64,000 nt of DNA from CBDATA01 sp965215615 (GCA_965215615.1 OZ244068.1:62001-126000), one strand, 5' to 3'. Positions 8,402-17,312 are shown, counted from the stretch's first letter. Translations and numbers: made by a program. Notes: generated by a model from the sequence alone, not told the origin.

Positions 8402-8565
8402 AGCGGTATCTCTTGGCAGTGATCCTGATCGTCGCAATCGCGTTTCTCCCGAGTTGCGGTTCGAGCAACGAAGACATCAAGATCAGCCTGATCGGCTTTG
8501 GTTTCATGATTTCGTTCTACCTTTTCATACAATTTTTAGAATTTGTGAATCGAGGCCCGAAGTGA
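8398..8565 (+). CDS. Small lipoprotein with a second membrane segment (55 residues)
   Basis: A short gene, easily missed at this length. It starts GTG with AAGGAG 8 bases upstream and overlaps the preceding stop by 4 bases. The product begins MKRYLLAVILIVAIAFLPSC, a textbook lipoprotein signal with lipobox FLPSC-G. It then has SSNEDIK and a second hydrophobic stretch (ISLIGFGFMISFYLFIQFLEF) before a short charged tail. A lipid anchor plus a helix suggests an inner-membrane accessory peptide. Codon use is more AT-rich than in the neighbouring large genes, which hints at recent arrival. I do not recognise a family. Confidence 0.6.
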   Translation: MKRYLLAVILIVAIAFLPSCGSSNEDIKISLIGFGFMISFYLFIQFLEFVNRGPK

Positions 8566-8632
8566 TCCTGACTGAAAAGCATGATGAGAACGCCTGATTT
8601 GTTCGACCGCCGTGAGAAAGACGGCCGGGAGT

Positions 8633-8661
8633 GACGGGGCCGGGGGATGCCCGGCCCCGTC
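8633..8661. terminator. Strong hairpin between convergent genes, likely bidirectional terminator
   Basis: GACGGGGCCGGG (8633-8644) and CCCGGCCCCGTC (8650-8661) form a perfect 12-bp GC stem with loop GGATG. It lies between the end of the small lipoprotein gene and the end of the convergent TonB receptor gene. There is no clear T-run on either side, so the call rests on stem strength and position. Confidence 0.6.
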
Positions 8662-8672
8662 GCGGGATGGGA

Positions 8673-11603
8673 TCAGAAGACGATCCGTAGTCCCACCTGG
8701 GCCTGGCGCTGGTTTCCGACGAGCGCGCTCCCGAGTCCGAATTCGGGGTTCGGGGTCGCGCCATCTTCGAGCGTGACTTCCTGCTGGTCGTTGCCGTCCA
8801 CCCGGAAGACTGCGCTGTCGAACACGTTGAAGACCTCGAAGAGTGCCTCCAGCCGGGCACCCATGATCTCGAAGCGCTTGGTGAGCCGGAGGTCGAGGTT
8901 CGTCCAGGTCTCGTTCCGCTCGCCGTTCACCGGTGCGAGTTCCCCGCCGATCACCGCGCGGGTCTGGTCACCGAACGGGCCGACCGCGAAGCCCGGATGG
9001 CCGTGGAAGCCGACCGTGGGATCGAGGGCGGTGAAGGGGGAGCCGGACTGGACGGTCAGGATGCCGCTCGCGAGGACCCCGAGCGGCAGCTCGAAGAGGC
9101 CGCTCGCCACCACCCGGTGCGGGACATCGCGGCTGGAGGTGCCCCAGTCGTAGTCCGGGTCGGCCGGATCGGTCAGCGTGAGACTGCCCGAGGAGCGCTC
9201 GTTGTCGTCGTTGGAGCGGTCCCGTGACCAGGTGTAATGCGCCTGGAACTGGATCCCGTCCGCGAAACGCCGGCGGAGTCCGGCGGTCAGCGCCAGATAG
9301 TCGGACCGGGCGGAGGCGGCGCGCACCAGAATGGTGCCGTAGGCGGGGTCCAGGCGGTCTCCCGAATAGACCGGGCGACCGTAGCCGTCGCGCCCGGCTG
9401 CCGCCACGTTCCGGTCGATGTTGGAAGCGAGCTGGTCGCTCCGCGAATAGACGGCATCGAAGGTCGCGGCGACCTCGTCGGTCAGCTCCCGCTCGTAGCC
9501 GAAGTTCATCCGGGCGGTGCGCGGATCCTCGAAATCGGGGTCCACATAGCTGAGCGAGGGGACGAGTCCCGAGGGCGGGTTCGCGTTGTCGATCTCGCCG
9601 CCGAGCGGGACGAAGCCCACGTCGCCGGGGCTCACGATCGCGTTGCCGAAGCGCGGGAAAATCCCGGTGTCGCTGTAGGCGGAGAAGAAAAGGAGCGTCG
9701 GGGTGCGGGCGTAGAAGAGCCCGGCTCCGCCGCGGACCAGACTCCGGTCGTCGAGCGACCAGACGAAGCCGAACCGGGGGCTGATGTTGTCGAAGTCATC
9801 CGGGATGCTCCGGCCTTCGGGGAGCGCGTGCTCGATCCCGCTCGGGTTGAAGGTGCCGTCCCAGCGGACCCCGAGGTTCAGGGTGAGGCGGGGGTTCGGG
9901 CTCCACGAGTCCTGGGCGAAGATGCCGAGCGTCTGCTGGGTGACATCGAAGTTCGGGTTGCTGACATCGCCGAAGAAGATGCGCGCCCGCGCCGCGCCGC
10001 CGCTCAGGAAGTCCTCCGCCGAGTCGAAGTCGTAGCGGCCGTCGGCGTTCCCCGCGAAGTACTCGCTCAGGTTGTCCCAATTGAGGTCGAAGCCGAGGCG
10101 GAGCTCGTGGTTTCCGGCGAGGACGGAGTAGCGGTTCTGGACTTCGAACTTGGTCTCGTCCACTTCGATCGGGAGCCACCAGGGCTTGCCGAAAGCGCCG
10201 AAAGAGGGCGAGAAGATGCGGAAGTTCGCCTGGAGTCCGGTGTCCGGGAGGTTCGAGAGCCGATCCAGATCATCCACCGCGTACTGGACGCGGAACTCGT
10301 TCACGCCCGTCGCGCCGATCTGCGAGACGACCGAACCCACGAGCGAATGGGTGCGCTGGAGCTTCTTCGACTCTTCGGCCACGTAGTCGGATGCCCGCGA
10401 GTAGTCGGTGAAGTTGTAACGGGCCGAGAGCGAATGCCGGTCGTTCAGCGCGTGGCTCAGCTTGGCGAACAGGATCAGGTTGTCGGTCTGCCGGACGAAC
10501 TGCCCGCTCGCGGTGCGGCCCGCCACCGGGTCGGCGCTGGCTACCCCATCGCTATTGGGCGAAAAACCGGCCAGCAGCTCCGGATAGAGCGAGGACACCG
10601 CGTCGAACTGCCCCCGTCCCCGGATGTCGCGGATGAAAGGCTGGCTGCGGTCGGTCTGGTCGTAGGAGAGGAAGAAGTGGGTCCGGTCGCGGACGATGGG
10701 GCCGCCGAAGGAAGCGCCCCAGTTGTACCGGCGGAACTCGTCCACGTCGTAGCGGCCGTCGCCCGCGTCGATGCCGCGCGCCGCGTCGAGCGGGGACTGC
10801 GGCAGCCGGGAGACCAGCCGCTCGTCGCGGAAGAAGAGGAAGCTCGAGCCCGCGAAGGCGTTGGTTCCGTCCTTCGTGACCACGTTGATGTAGCCGCCGC
10901 CCGAGCGTCCGGCTTCCGCGGAATATCCGCTGGTCACCACCTGGAACTCGCGCACCGATTCCTGGGCGATGACGAGGCCGCCGTTCTCGGTGGCTTCGCC
11001 GCCGCGCCCGTACCCGAAGAAGGCGCTCTTGGCTTCCGCGCCGTCGATGGTGAGCCCGGAGTTGATGCCCCGCTGGCCGGAGAGCGAGATCCCGCCGCGC
11101 TGCGGCTCCACCTTGACGGTGGGCTTCAGGAGCGCGAACTGGACGAAATCACGCCCCGAGATGGGAAGCTGGGTGATCTCCTCGGCTTCCACGTAGCCGG
11201 CGGCCCCACCGCGGCCGACTTCGAGCAGAGGCGCTTCGGCGGTCACCACCACGGTCTCCTGGACCGAGGCGAGGCCGAGCTGGAAGTCGAAGTCCAGCGC
11301 CTGACCCACCAGAACCTGGATCGCTTCGAGCCGCTGTGGCCCGAATCCGGAAAGCGAGGCGGTGAGGTCGTAGCTTCCGCTCGGGACGCTCCGGATCGCG
11401 AAGAAGCCCTCGCGGTTCGTGACCGCGGTCCGGATCTGGCCGCGCTCGCGGTCTTCGAGCTCGATGCGGACACCGGGCAGCGCGGCACCCGAGTCGTCGG
11501 TCACGAATCCCTGGATGTTGGTCAGGGACTGCGCCGCGGCCGTTGCCGGGAAGAGCGCGAGCCCGAGCAGCAAGAGCGCCGGGATCCTGCGCAAACGTTT
11601 CAT
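8673..11603 (-). CDS. TonB-dependent receptor, Oar-like, with N-terminal carboxypeptidase-regulatory domain
   Basis: 976-residue outer-membrane receptor. The signal peptide (RIPALLLLGLALFPATAAAQ) is followed by a CarboxypepD-regulatory-like beta-sandwich (LTNIQGFVTDDSGAALPGVR, about residues 25-105). A plug domain comes next (SVQETVVVTAEAPLLEVGRG, then GLTIDGAEAKS), and then a long 22-strand-type barrel ending in aromatic residues (VGLRIVF). This architecture is typical of the large receptor families of Acidobacteriota and of Myxococcus Oar. The ligand cannot be inferred. The ATG at 11603 is preceded by a near-perfect AGGAGGT, so the upstream in-frame extension is not used. No TonB/ExbBD genes are nearby. 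Confidence 0.93.
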   Translation of the reverse strand: MKRLRRIPALLLLGLALFPATAAAQSLTNIQGFVTDDSGAALPGVRIELEDRERGQIRTAVTNREGFFAIRSVPSGSYDLTASLSGFGPQRLEAIQVLVGQALDFDFQLGLASVQETVVVTAEAPLLEVGRGGAAGYVEAEEITQLPISGRDFVQFALLKPTVKVEPQRGGISLSGQRGINSGLTIDGAEAKSAFFGYGRGGEATENGGLVIAQESVREFQVVTSGYSAEAGRSGGGYINVVTKDGTNAFAGSSFLFFRDERLVSRLPQSPLDAARGIDAGDGRYDVDEFRRYNWGASFGGPIVRDRTHFFLSYDQTDRSQPFIRDIRGRGQFDAVSSLYPELLAGFSPNSDGVASADPVAGRTASGQFVRQTDNLILFAKLSHALNDRHSLSARYNFTDYSRASDYVAEESKKLQRTHSLVGSVVSQIGATGVNEFRVQYAVDDLDRLSNLPDTGLQANFRIFSPSFGAFGKPWWLPIEVDETKFEVQNRYSVLAGNHELRLGFDLNWDNLSEYFAGNADGRYDFDSAEDFLSGGAARARIFFGDVSNPNFDVTQQTLGIFAQDSWSPNPRLTLNLGVRWDGTFNPSGIEHALPEGRSIPDDFDNISPRFGFVWSLDDRSLVRGGAGLFYARTPTLLFFSAYSDTGIFPRFGNAIVSPGDVGFVPLGGEIDNANPPSGLVPSLSYVDPDFEDPRTARMNFGYERELTDEVAATFDAVYSRSDQLASNIDRNVAAAGRDGYGRPVYSGDRLDPAYGTILVRAASARSDYLALTAGLRRRFADGIQFQAHYTWSRDRSNDDNERSSGSLTLTDPADPDYDWGTSSRDVPHRVVASGLFELPLGVLASGILTVQSGSPFTALDPTVGFHGHPGFAVGPFGDQTRAVIGGELAPVNGERNETWTNLDLRLTKRFEIMGARLEALFEVFNVFDSAVFRVDGNDQQEVTLEDGATPNPEFGLGSALVGNQRQAQVGLRIVF

Positions 11604-11737
11604 GGTGAACACCTCCTGAAAAGTGTCGGTAACTCGGGACGGCCCCACCCGTCCTTCGGAATACGGCGGCAGTTTCGCGTCGCGCCTTCCGTCGGGGAGT
11701 GAGAAGGCTGTGAACGGACCGCGAAAAACCGGTTGTT

Positions 11738-11911
11738 TCAGTTCCGCGTGGCGCGGGCCACCGGACAGTCCTCGCAGGCCTCGCGCGCGGCATCGGTCCC
11801 GCAGGTACGGAGCGAACAGCGTCCCCTGAGGAGCGAGCCGACCCCGAGCAGGAAGATCGAGAAGCCGGTGACGAGCAGTCCCAGCAGCAGGACCAGAAGA
11901 GCCCCGGACAT
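11738..11911 (-). CDS. nqrM: NqrM-like (DUF539) Na+-NQR maturation protein
   Basis: 57-residue protein with one N-terminal membrane helix (GALLVLLLGLLVTGFSIFLL) and a short tail with four cysteines (C32, C37, C46, C49) in CSLRTCG and ACEDCP. This is the size, topology and Cys pattern of NqrM, which helps insert iron at the NqrD/NqrE site of the Na+-translocating NADH:quinone reductase. Its neighbour apbE (flavin transferase for NqrB/NqrC) supports the assignment strongly. No nqrA-F genes are in the window. The start codon lies exactly at the end of a dispersed repeat, so the repeat supplies whatever promoter or ribosome-binding site it has; I see no good Shine-Dalgarno. Confidence 0.72.
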   Translation of the reverse strand: MSGALLVLLLGLLVTGFSIFLLGVGSLLRGRCSLRTCGTDAAREACEDCPVARATRN

Positions 11912-12100
11912 CAGCAGCCGGTGGCGGAACGGGCGTGAGCGCCGAGACGGGTGAGGCACCCGTCTGACAAGGCGCGTGAGGGAGGAATAGTCGCAGCGCT
12001 ATTTCGACCGATACGCAACGAAGAGCGAGCCGCAGGCGAGTGATTCAGGCGGGATGCATCGCTCGTCGAACGCCGCGTCAGTTTCGTCACAGGCTGCTCT
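11911..12100 (+). mobile_element. Inverted-repeat element, copy 2, between apbE and nqrM
   Basis: Clearly related to the element at 7829-8015, with the shared blocks GCGTGAGCGCCGAGACGGGT, CTGACAAGGCGCGTGAG, CGCAACGAAGAGCGAGCC and GGGATGCATCGCTCGTCGAA. The ends are more decayed: AGCAGCCGGTGG on the left and CACAGGCTGCT on the right. It touches the nqrM start on one side and contributes to the TAG stop of apbE on the other. It may thus have separated two genes that were once adjacent. Confidence 0.75.
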
Positions 12101-13115
12101 AAGGAAGGCTACCGCGGACGAGGTCCTCGAACGTGCTGGACGAGTGCTCCCGGATTTCGCCTTCCGGGGTCACGGTCAGGAAGAGCGCGGCGATCCCGAG
12201 CCGCTCCGCGAGCGTCGCTCCCTCTTCGGGTCCGAGCGCGTAGAGCGCGGTCGCCCAGGCATCGGCTTCGAGCGCGGAATCGTCCAGCACGGTGACCGAG
12301 CCTGCGGGACGGGCCACCGGACGGCCGACCCGTGGGTCGAGGATGTGGGTCAGGAAGCCGCCGGCAGCCGGATCGCTCCTAAAGTCGCGGTACCCCCCCG
12401 AAGTGGCGATTCCGAGATCGCTCACCCGGAAAGACCGCGCCACTTCGCGGGCGAGGCCCGGAACCGGAGTTTCGAGGCCGATCCTCCACGCCCCCGCGAG
12501 GCGAATTTCCCCGCCGATCTCGACGAGGTGCTCCCCGGAGCCTGCCTCGCGGAGCGCTTCGTGGACCCGGTCGGCGGCGTATCCCTTGGCGATGCCCGAG
12601 AGGTCGATCTCCATCCCCGGCGCGTTCCGGACGAGCGTCCTCGCTCCCGAGAGTGCGAGCCGATCGCTCCCGACCCGTCGCCGGGTTTCCCCGAGTTCCC
12701 GGTCGGTGGGCGGCGGTGTCTCCGGATCTCCGCGGGGGCCGAACCCCCAGAGCGCGAGCAGCGGGCCCACGGTCACATCGAAGGCGCCCCCCGATTCCCG
12801 GTGGACCCGGAGCGCGGCTTCGAGCACCCGCGCGAGCTCGGGGGAGACGGGCGTGGTTTCGGCTTCGCTCCGGTTGAGGAGGGAAATTTCGGAGTCGTCC
12901 CGCCAGTTGGACATGCCCCGGTCCACCCGTTCGAGTACCGGGCGGATGATCGCCGCGAGCTCGGGTCCTTCTCCCCGCGACCGGACCGTCCAGCGGGTGC
13001 CGAAAGCCTCGCCCCCGGCCTCGCGCACCGGAGGCTCCGCCGCGCACCCGAGAAGGGCGAGCAGCAGCGGGGCCGTCGTTCGCCGAAGGATCGTGGCTCG
13101 CGGATGCGTTCTCAA
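12099..13115 (-). CDS. apbE: FAD:protein FMN transferase (ApbE)
   Basis: 338-residue lipoprotein flavin transferase. In the periplasm it cleaves FAD and attaches FMN covalently to a Thr of partners such as NqrB, NqrC or RnfG. It has a lipobox (LLLALLGC-A), the opening AFGTRWTVRSRG, SNWRDDSEISLLNRS, GGAFDVTVGPLLALWGFGP, DLSGIAKGYAADRV, LVEIGGEIRLAG, and the Mg2+/catalytic region TSGGYRDF and SALEADAWATALYALG. All key motifs are present and the length is normal. Downstream on the same strand is an NqrM-like gene, which points to the Na+-NQR complex as the client. The gene starts only 37 bases from the divergent Omp85-type gene. Confidence 0.93.
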   Translation of the reverse strand: MRTHPRATILRRTTAPLLLALLGCAAEPPVREAGGEAFGTRWTVRSRGEGPELAAIIRPVLERVDRGMSNWRDDSEISLLNRSEAETTPVSPELARVLEAALRVHRESGGAFDVTVGPLLALWGFGPRGDPETPPPTDRELGETRRRVGSDRLALSGARTLVRNAPGMEIDLSGIAKGYAADRVHEALREAGSGEHLVEIGGEIRLAGAWRIGLETPVPGLAREVARSFRVSDLGIATSGGYRDFRSDPAAGGFLTHILDPRVGRPVARPAGSVTVLDDSALEADAWATALYALGPEEGATLAERLGIAALFLTVTPEGEIREHSSSTFEDLVRGSLP

Positions 13116-13152
13116 AGCAATTTCAGGCTACCCTCCCCTCCCCTTTCTTTCC

Positions 13153-15813
13153 ATGCGTCCGTGGTTCCTGCTCGTCGCGATGACCTTTTCGGTGCCCGTC
13201 GCCGGACAGGAGCCACCCGCTCCCGGCAGCCGGATCCATCGGTCCATCCCTCCTCCGGGGGCCGAGGTGCACACCGTCGTCCCCGGGGAGCGGTTCCGGG
13301 CGGGCGGAGCGCGACGCTGGCTCCACGGCGCGACCTACCGTGACCTGTGGACCACCCCGATCGAGGTTGCGGTTCTCGATCTCGATCAGGTGGGCGGGGG
13401 GCTGACGCCGCTCCGGACCGGGGGGTTCGGGCAATCCATCTCGCTCCACTTCACCGGGGCGGACGGCCGGCGCTACACGGTGCGCTCGCTCGACAAGGAC
13501 CCCACCAAGCGGATCGACGACGTGCTCAAGAACACGCTGGTCGAGGATGTCCTCCAGGATCTGATCAGCGCGCTCCTGCCCGCCGGCGCGCTCGTGGTGG
13601 ACCCGCTGATGGAAGCGACCGGCATCCTCCACGCCCCGCATACGCTGGTGGTGATTCCCGACCATCCGCGTCTCGGGGAGTACCGCGAGGAATTCGCCGG
13701 GCTGATCGGGACGCTCCAGGAACACCCCTCCGAGGGGCCGGACGACACGCCCGGTTTCGCCGGCTCCCGCAAGGTGAGCGGCACCGAGAGACTCTGGGAG
13801 CATCTCGAAGACGGCCCCTGCGACCGGGTGGATGCCCGCGCCTACCTGAAAGCCCGATTCATGGACTTTCTGGTGGGAGACAAGGACCGCCATTCCGGGC
13901 AGTGGCGCTGGGCCCGGTTCCCGAAGGACGACTGCTTCACCTGGCTTCCGGTGCCCGAGGATCGGGACCAGGCGTTCATCCATTTCGACGGGTTCGCGAT
14001 GGCGATCGCCCGGCGGGGGCTCCCCAAGCAGATCCTTTTCGAGGAGGAGTTCGGGAATCTGGTCGGGATGACCATCAACGGCTGGGAGCTGGACCGCGAT
14101 TTTCTGGTCGAACTGGACTGGCCGGCCTGGGAGGAAGCCCTCGCCGAATTCCAGCAGGAGCTTCCGGACGAGTTGCTTGAAGCGGCGGTTCGCCGACTGC
14201 CTGCCCCCTATCACGAACAGATCGGGGCGCGGCTCACCGCGGCGCTCAGGGCGAGACGGAATGCGCTTCCCGGGTTCGCCCGCCGCTACTACGCGCTCAT
14301 CACCCGGGAAGCCGAGATATGGGCGACCGACGAGGACGAAATTGCCCGCTTCGAACATCTGCCGAACGGGGACCTGCGGGTGTGGATCGCGGTCGCCGGA
14401 GAACCGCTCCCCTGGTTCGAACGGACGTTCCGCGCCGCCGAAACCCAGGAACTGCGGGTCTATCTGCGGGGCGGGGAAGACCGGGCGGAGGTCTCCGGTT
14501 CCGCCGGGCGGATGCGCCTTCACCTCGACGGCGGCGGCGGGGACGACTCCTTCGTCAACGCTTCCCGGGCTTCGGCATCCCGGACGCATTTCCACGACCA
14601 TCGCGGGGAGAACCGGTTCGAGGTGGGCGCGGGAGCGCGGGTGGACGAGCGGCCGTACCGCCGTCCTCCCGGCTCGGCGATGACCAATGCCCGCTACGCA
14701 CTCGACTGGGGTTCCGCGCCCGGCGGCCTCCCGCTTTTCGCCGCCGGCCCCGACATCGGGGTCTTCGGCGGAGTGCTGGTCCGACGGACGCGCTTCGGGT
14801 TTCGGAAAGACCCGTTCGCCGCCCGCCATTCCTTCGGTGCCGGAATCTCCACCACCGGCCGGCCGCTCGTTTCCTGGACCGGCCAGTTCCGCGACTTCTG
14901 GCGTAGCTTCGACGCGAGGTTCCACGTCGAATACTCGGGCATCGAAACCACCCGTTTCAGCGGCTTCGGAAACGATACCGAGACCCCGCGGCCGTCTGTT
15001 CACTACCGGCTCCAGCAGAGCCGCCTCGTCGTCGCACCGTCGTTCGAGCTGCGGCGCGGTGCCCATCGCCCGGAGGTGTCGGCGGACGGGTTGGAGCCGC
15101 TCCGCTCGGAGTGGGCCGCCGCTTTCGGCCCCATCCTGAAATATGCGAACACGCCGGGAGAAGCGAATCGGGACCGATACATCGGCGGGCTGGAAACGCC
15201 GCTCTACGGTACCGGCACCTTCGGCCAGGCGGGGGCCGGGGCGCGGTTCGCTTACGACTCGCGGGACAATCCCGCCTTTCCGGAGCGCGGATTCCTGATC
15301 CGTGGAGAGGGCCAGGCCTTTCCCGCCATCTGGGATGCGGTTTCGGCCTTCGGCTCGCTCGGCGGGGAGGCGCGGACCTATCTGACCATGCCTTCCGGCC
15401 CGACGCTGGCTCTCCGCGCCGGGGGCCGGAAACTCTGGGGCGAGTACCCCTTCCACGAGGCCGCCTTCCTCGGCGGGCCGGGCTTCGCCGGTGTCGGGGA
15501 CACTCGCGGCGTGCTGCGCGGACTCCGCAAGGATCGCTACGCCGGGGATGCTTCGGCCTATACGAACGCCGAGCTGCGGTTCGCACTCGGACGGGTTGAT
15601 TTCGTTCTGCCCGGCGAGTTCGGGGCATTCCTCGCCGCGGATGCCGGCCGGGTGTTCTTCTCCGGCGACTCCGATCCGGCGAACCGCTGGCATGTCGGCG
15701 CGGGTGGCGGGCTCTGGATTTCCTTCCTCGAGCGGCGCCAGACGCTCAGCCTCGCGGTGATGCGGGGCGAAGATCTGACCGGGGTCTATCTGCGCGCCGG
15801 TTTCCTGTTCTGA
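13153..15813 (+). CDS. Kinase-like domain fused to Omp85/BamA-type outer-membrane barrel
   Basis: 886-residue secreted protein with signal MRPWFLLVAMTFSVPVAGQ. Residues 95-290 contain motifs that resemble HipA/PI3K/Fam20-like kinase folds: YTVRSLDKDPTKR (possible ATP-binding Lys), ARFMDFLVGDKDRHSGQWRW (catalytic-loop-like DxxxxDRH) and PVPEDRDQAFIHFDG (metal-binding-like Asp). Residues from about 500 to the end form a surface-antigen (D15/Omp85) barrel with DSRDNPAFPERGFLIRGEGQ, GGPGFAGVGDTRGVLRG and a C-terminal aromatic residue (AGFLF). No POTRA repeats are evident. Similar proteins often carry a metallophosphoesterase domain at the N-terminus; here a phosphoesterase is encoded separately three genes downstream. 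The kinase reading is inference from motifs only. Confidence 0.75.
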   Translation: MRPWFLLVAMTFSVPVAGQEPPAPGSRIHRSIPPPGAEVHTVVPGERFRAGGARRWLHGATYRDLWTTPIEVAVLDLDQVGGGLTPLRTGGFGQSISLHFTGADGRRYTVRSLDKDPTKRIDDVLKNTLVEDVLQDLISALLPAGALVVDPLMEATGILHAPHTLVVIPDHPRLGEYREEFAGLIGTLQEHPSEGPDDTPGFAGSRKVSGTERLWEHLEDGPCDRVDARAYLKARFMDFLVGDKDRHSGQWRWARFPKDDCFTWLPVPEDRDQAFIHFDGFAMAIARRGLPKQILFEEEFGNLVGMTINGWELDRDFLVELDWPAWEEALAEFQQELPDELLEAAVRRLPAPYHEQIGARLTAALRARRNALPGFARRYYALITREAEIWATDEDEIARFEHLPNGDLRVWIAVAGEPLPWFERTFRAAETQELRVYLRGGEDRAEVSGSAGRMRLHLDGGGGDDSFVNASRASASRTHFHDHRGENRFEVGAGARVDERPYRRPPGSAMTNARYALDWGSAPGGLPLFAAGPDIGVFGGVLVRRTRFGFRKDPFAARHSFGAGISTTGRPLVSWTGQFRDFWRSFDARFHVEYSGIETTRFSGFGNDTETPRPSVHYRLQQSRLVVAPSFELRRGAHRPEVSADGLEPLRSEWAAAFGPILKYANTPGEANRDRYIGGLETPLYGTGTFGQAGAGARFAYDSRDNPAFPERGFLIRGEGQAFPAIWDAVSAFGSLGGEARTYLTMPSGPTLALRAGGRKLWGEYPFHEAAFLGGPGFAGVGDTRGVLRGLRKDRYAGDASAYTNAELRFALGRVDFVLPGEFGAFLAADAGRVFFSGDSDPANRWHVGAGGGLWISFLERRQTLSLAVMRGEDLTGVYLRAGFLF

Positions 15814-15816
15814 CGG

Positions 15817-16497
15817 ATGACGAACTTCTTGCGCGACAACATCATCTTCCGGCTCGTTTTTCATTACACGGTCTCGAGCATTTTCTTCATCGGCCTTTTG
15901 TACATCTTCCCCGATATTCGGGAATACGTCCTCGAAGAGCGGAACCGGATCGTCGCCGGCCTCGCGAGGGATCTGGCCGCCCCCGCCCCGCCGCCGCCGG
16001 AAGTCGGGGTCGGTGGGGCACTCATGGACGAGTTCGCGCCGGCGCGTACCGTTCCGGTCATGCTCTCGCTCTCGATGAGTCTGGTACTGGCCCTTCCGCT
16101 CACCTGGGTCTATACCTGGACCCGGAAATCGGGAAAATACGACCAGTCCTTCACCCACACCCTGCTCGTCATCCCGATCGCCATCGCGCTCGTCGTCTTT
16201 CTGGTGAAAGGGAGCCTGGCGCTCGCCTTCAGCCTCGCCGGGATCGTCGCGGCGGTCCGCTTCCGGACCAATCTCAAGCAGCCGATGGACGGTGTCTATC
16301 TGTTCATGGCGATCGGGATCGGCCTCGCAGCCGGCACCCAGTTGACCACGGTGGCGTTCCTCGCTTCGGTGTTCTTCACCGCGGTGACGCTCGGTCTTGC
16401 GAAGAGTGACTACGCGGCGACTCCGGTGACGGTCTCCGGTTGGCGAATCGTTCGTCCCGAAAAGAAGCGCGACGACCCGGAGGCTCCGCTCCCGTGA
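15817..16497 (+). CDS. DUF4956 family membrane protein
   Basis: 226-residue inner-membrane protein. It has an N-terminal helix, a Pro/Ala-rich periplasmic or cytosolic linker, and a four-helix membrane core with the family signature AFSLAGIVAAVRFRTNLKQP followed by FMAIGIGLAAGTQL. DUF4956 proteins often sit next to VTC-type polyphosphate polymerases or CotH-type kinases, suggesting a role in polyphosphate or envelope phosphorylation, but the biochemical activity is not established. It begins 3 bases after the kinase-like/Omp85 gene and overlaps the next gene as GTGA, so it belongs to the same operon. Confidence 0.82.
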   Translation: MTNFLRDNIIFRLVFHYTVSSIFFIGLLYIFPDIREYVLEERNRIVAGLARDLAAPAPPPPEVGVGGALMDEFAPARTVPVMLSLSMSLVLALPLTWVYTWTRKSGKYDQSFTHTLLVIPIAIALVVFLVKGSLALAFSLAGIVAAVRFRTNLKQPMDGVYLFMAIGIGLAAGTQLTTVAFLASVFFTAVTLGLAKSDYAATPVTVSGWRIVRPEKKRDDPEAPLP

Positions 16498-17312
16498 GCG
16501 CCGGTCTCCTCGCGTTGGCCGCGCTCCTCGTCCCGCCGGGGGGACTCGCCGATTGGGATCTCCGCGAAGAACAGGCCGCCGATTCGAGGCTTCCCGGCCG
16601 GCTCAGGGAGATCTCCGGCCTCGCGACGACCGCAGACGGCCGGCTGCTCGCCCACCACGACGAGGCGGGAGTCGTCTTCGAGCTGGATGCCGCCACCGGC
16701 GAGGTCGTGAAGCAATTCGAGCTCGCCGATCTTGCTTCCCCGATTCGCGACGATTTCGAGGGGATCGCGGCAGGCAGCGGCCGGGTCTGGATGGTCACGA
16801 GCGCCGGCCGGCTCTACGAGTTCGAGGAAGGCGGAGACGGCGAGTCGGTGCTCTTCGCCATGTTCGCGACCGGGATCGGTCGAAGCTGCGAAGTCGAGGG
16901 CCTCGCCTACGATCCGGATCGCGAACGGCTGCTCATCGCCTGCAAGCGACCGCTCCGGGGCGAGCCGGAAGATCGGCTCGCGATCCATGCCTGGTCGATC
17001 CGCGACCAGCGACTCGATGAGAAAGCCCGGCTCGACCTCGACGCTCGCGACTTTTCGGGCGACGGGCCGTTCCGTCCTTCGGGGATCGAAATCCACCCGG
17101 CGACCGGGAACTACTATCTGGTCGCGGCGCGCCGCCGGTCGGTCGCCGAAGTGACTCCGGAGGGCCGGGTGCTGAGCGTTCGCCGGTTCCCGGCGCGCTG
17201 GCACCGTCAGCTCGAAGGCATCACTTTCGGGCCGGACGGGTCACTCATCGTTTCGGACGAAGGAGCGGGCCGCCGCGCCCGGCTGACCGTATATCCGCCG
17301 GTGGCGCGATGA
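16494..17312 (+). CDS. SdiA-regulated-like beta-propeller protein
   Basis: 272-residue exported protein with a signal peptide (AGLLALAALLVPPGGLADW). Propeller-like repeats follow: LREISGLATTADGRLLAHHD, DDFEGIAAGSGRVWMVTSAG, CEVEGLAYDPDRERLLIACK, GPFRPSGIEIHPATGNYYLV and RQLEGITFGPDGSLIVSDEG. This repeating xxEGIAxxxDG pattern is that of the SdiA-regulated family and of phytase-like propellers. A phosphoesterase-type or sugar-phosphate-binding role is plausible given the neighbours. The GTG at 16494 overlaps the DUF4956 stop, and the gene overlaps the following phosphoesterase as ATGA. Confidence 0.72.
   Translation: MSAGLLALAALLVPPGGLADWDLREEQAADSRLPGRLREISGLATTADGRLLAHHDEAGVVFELDAATGEVVKQFELADLASPIRDDFEGIAAGSGRVWMVTSAGRLYEFEEGGDGESVLFAMFATGIGRSCEVEGLAYDPDRERLLIACKRPLRGEPEDRLAIHAWSIRDQRLDEKARLDLDARDFSGDGPFRPSGIEIHPATGNYYLVAARRRSVAEVTPEGRVLSVRRFPARWHRQLEGITFGPDGSLIVSDEGAGRRARLTVYPPVAR

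Noticed and set aside
9237..11702. An 821-codon plus-strand open frame
   Set aside because: Antisense to the TonB receptor, which has signal peptide, plug and barrel motifs in the opposite strand.
13123..16158. A 1011-codon minus-strand open frame
   Set aside because: Antisense shadow of the kinase-like/Omp85 gene and DUF4956.
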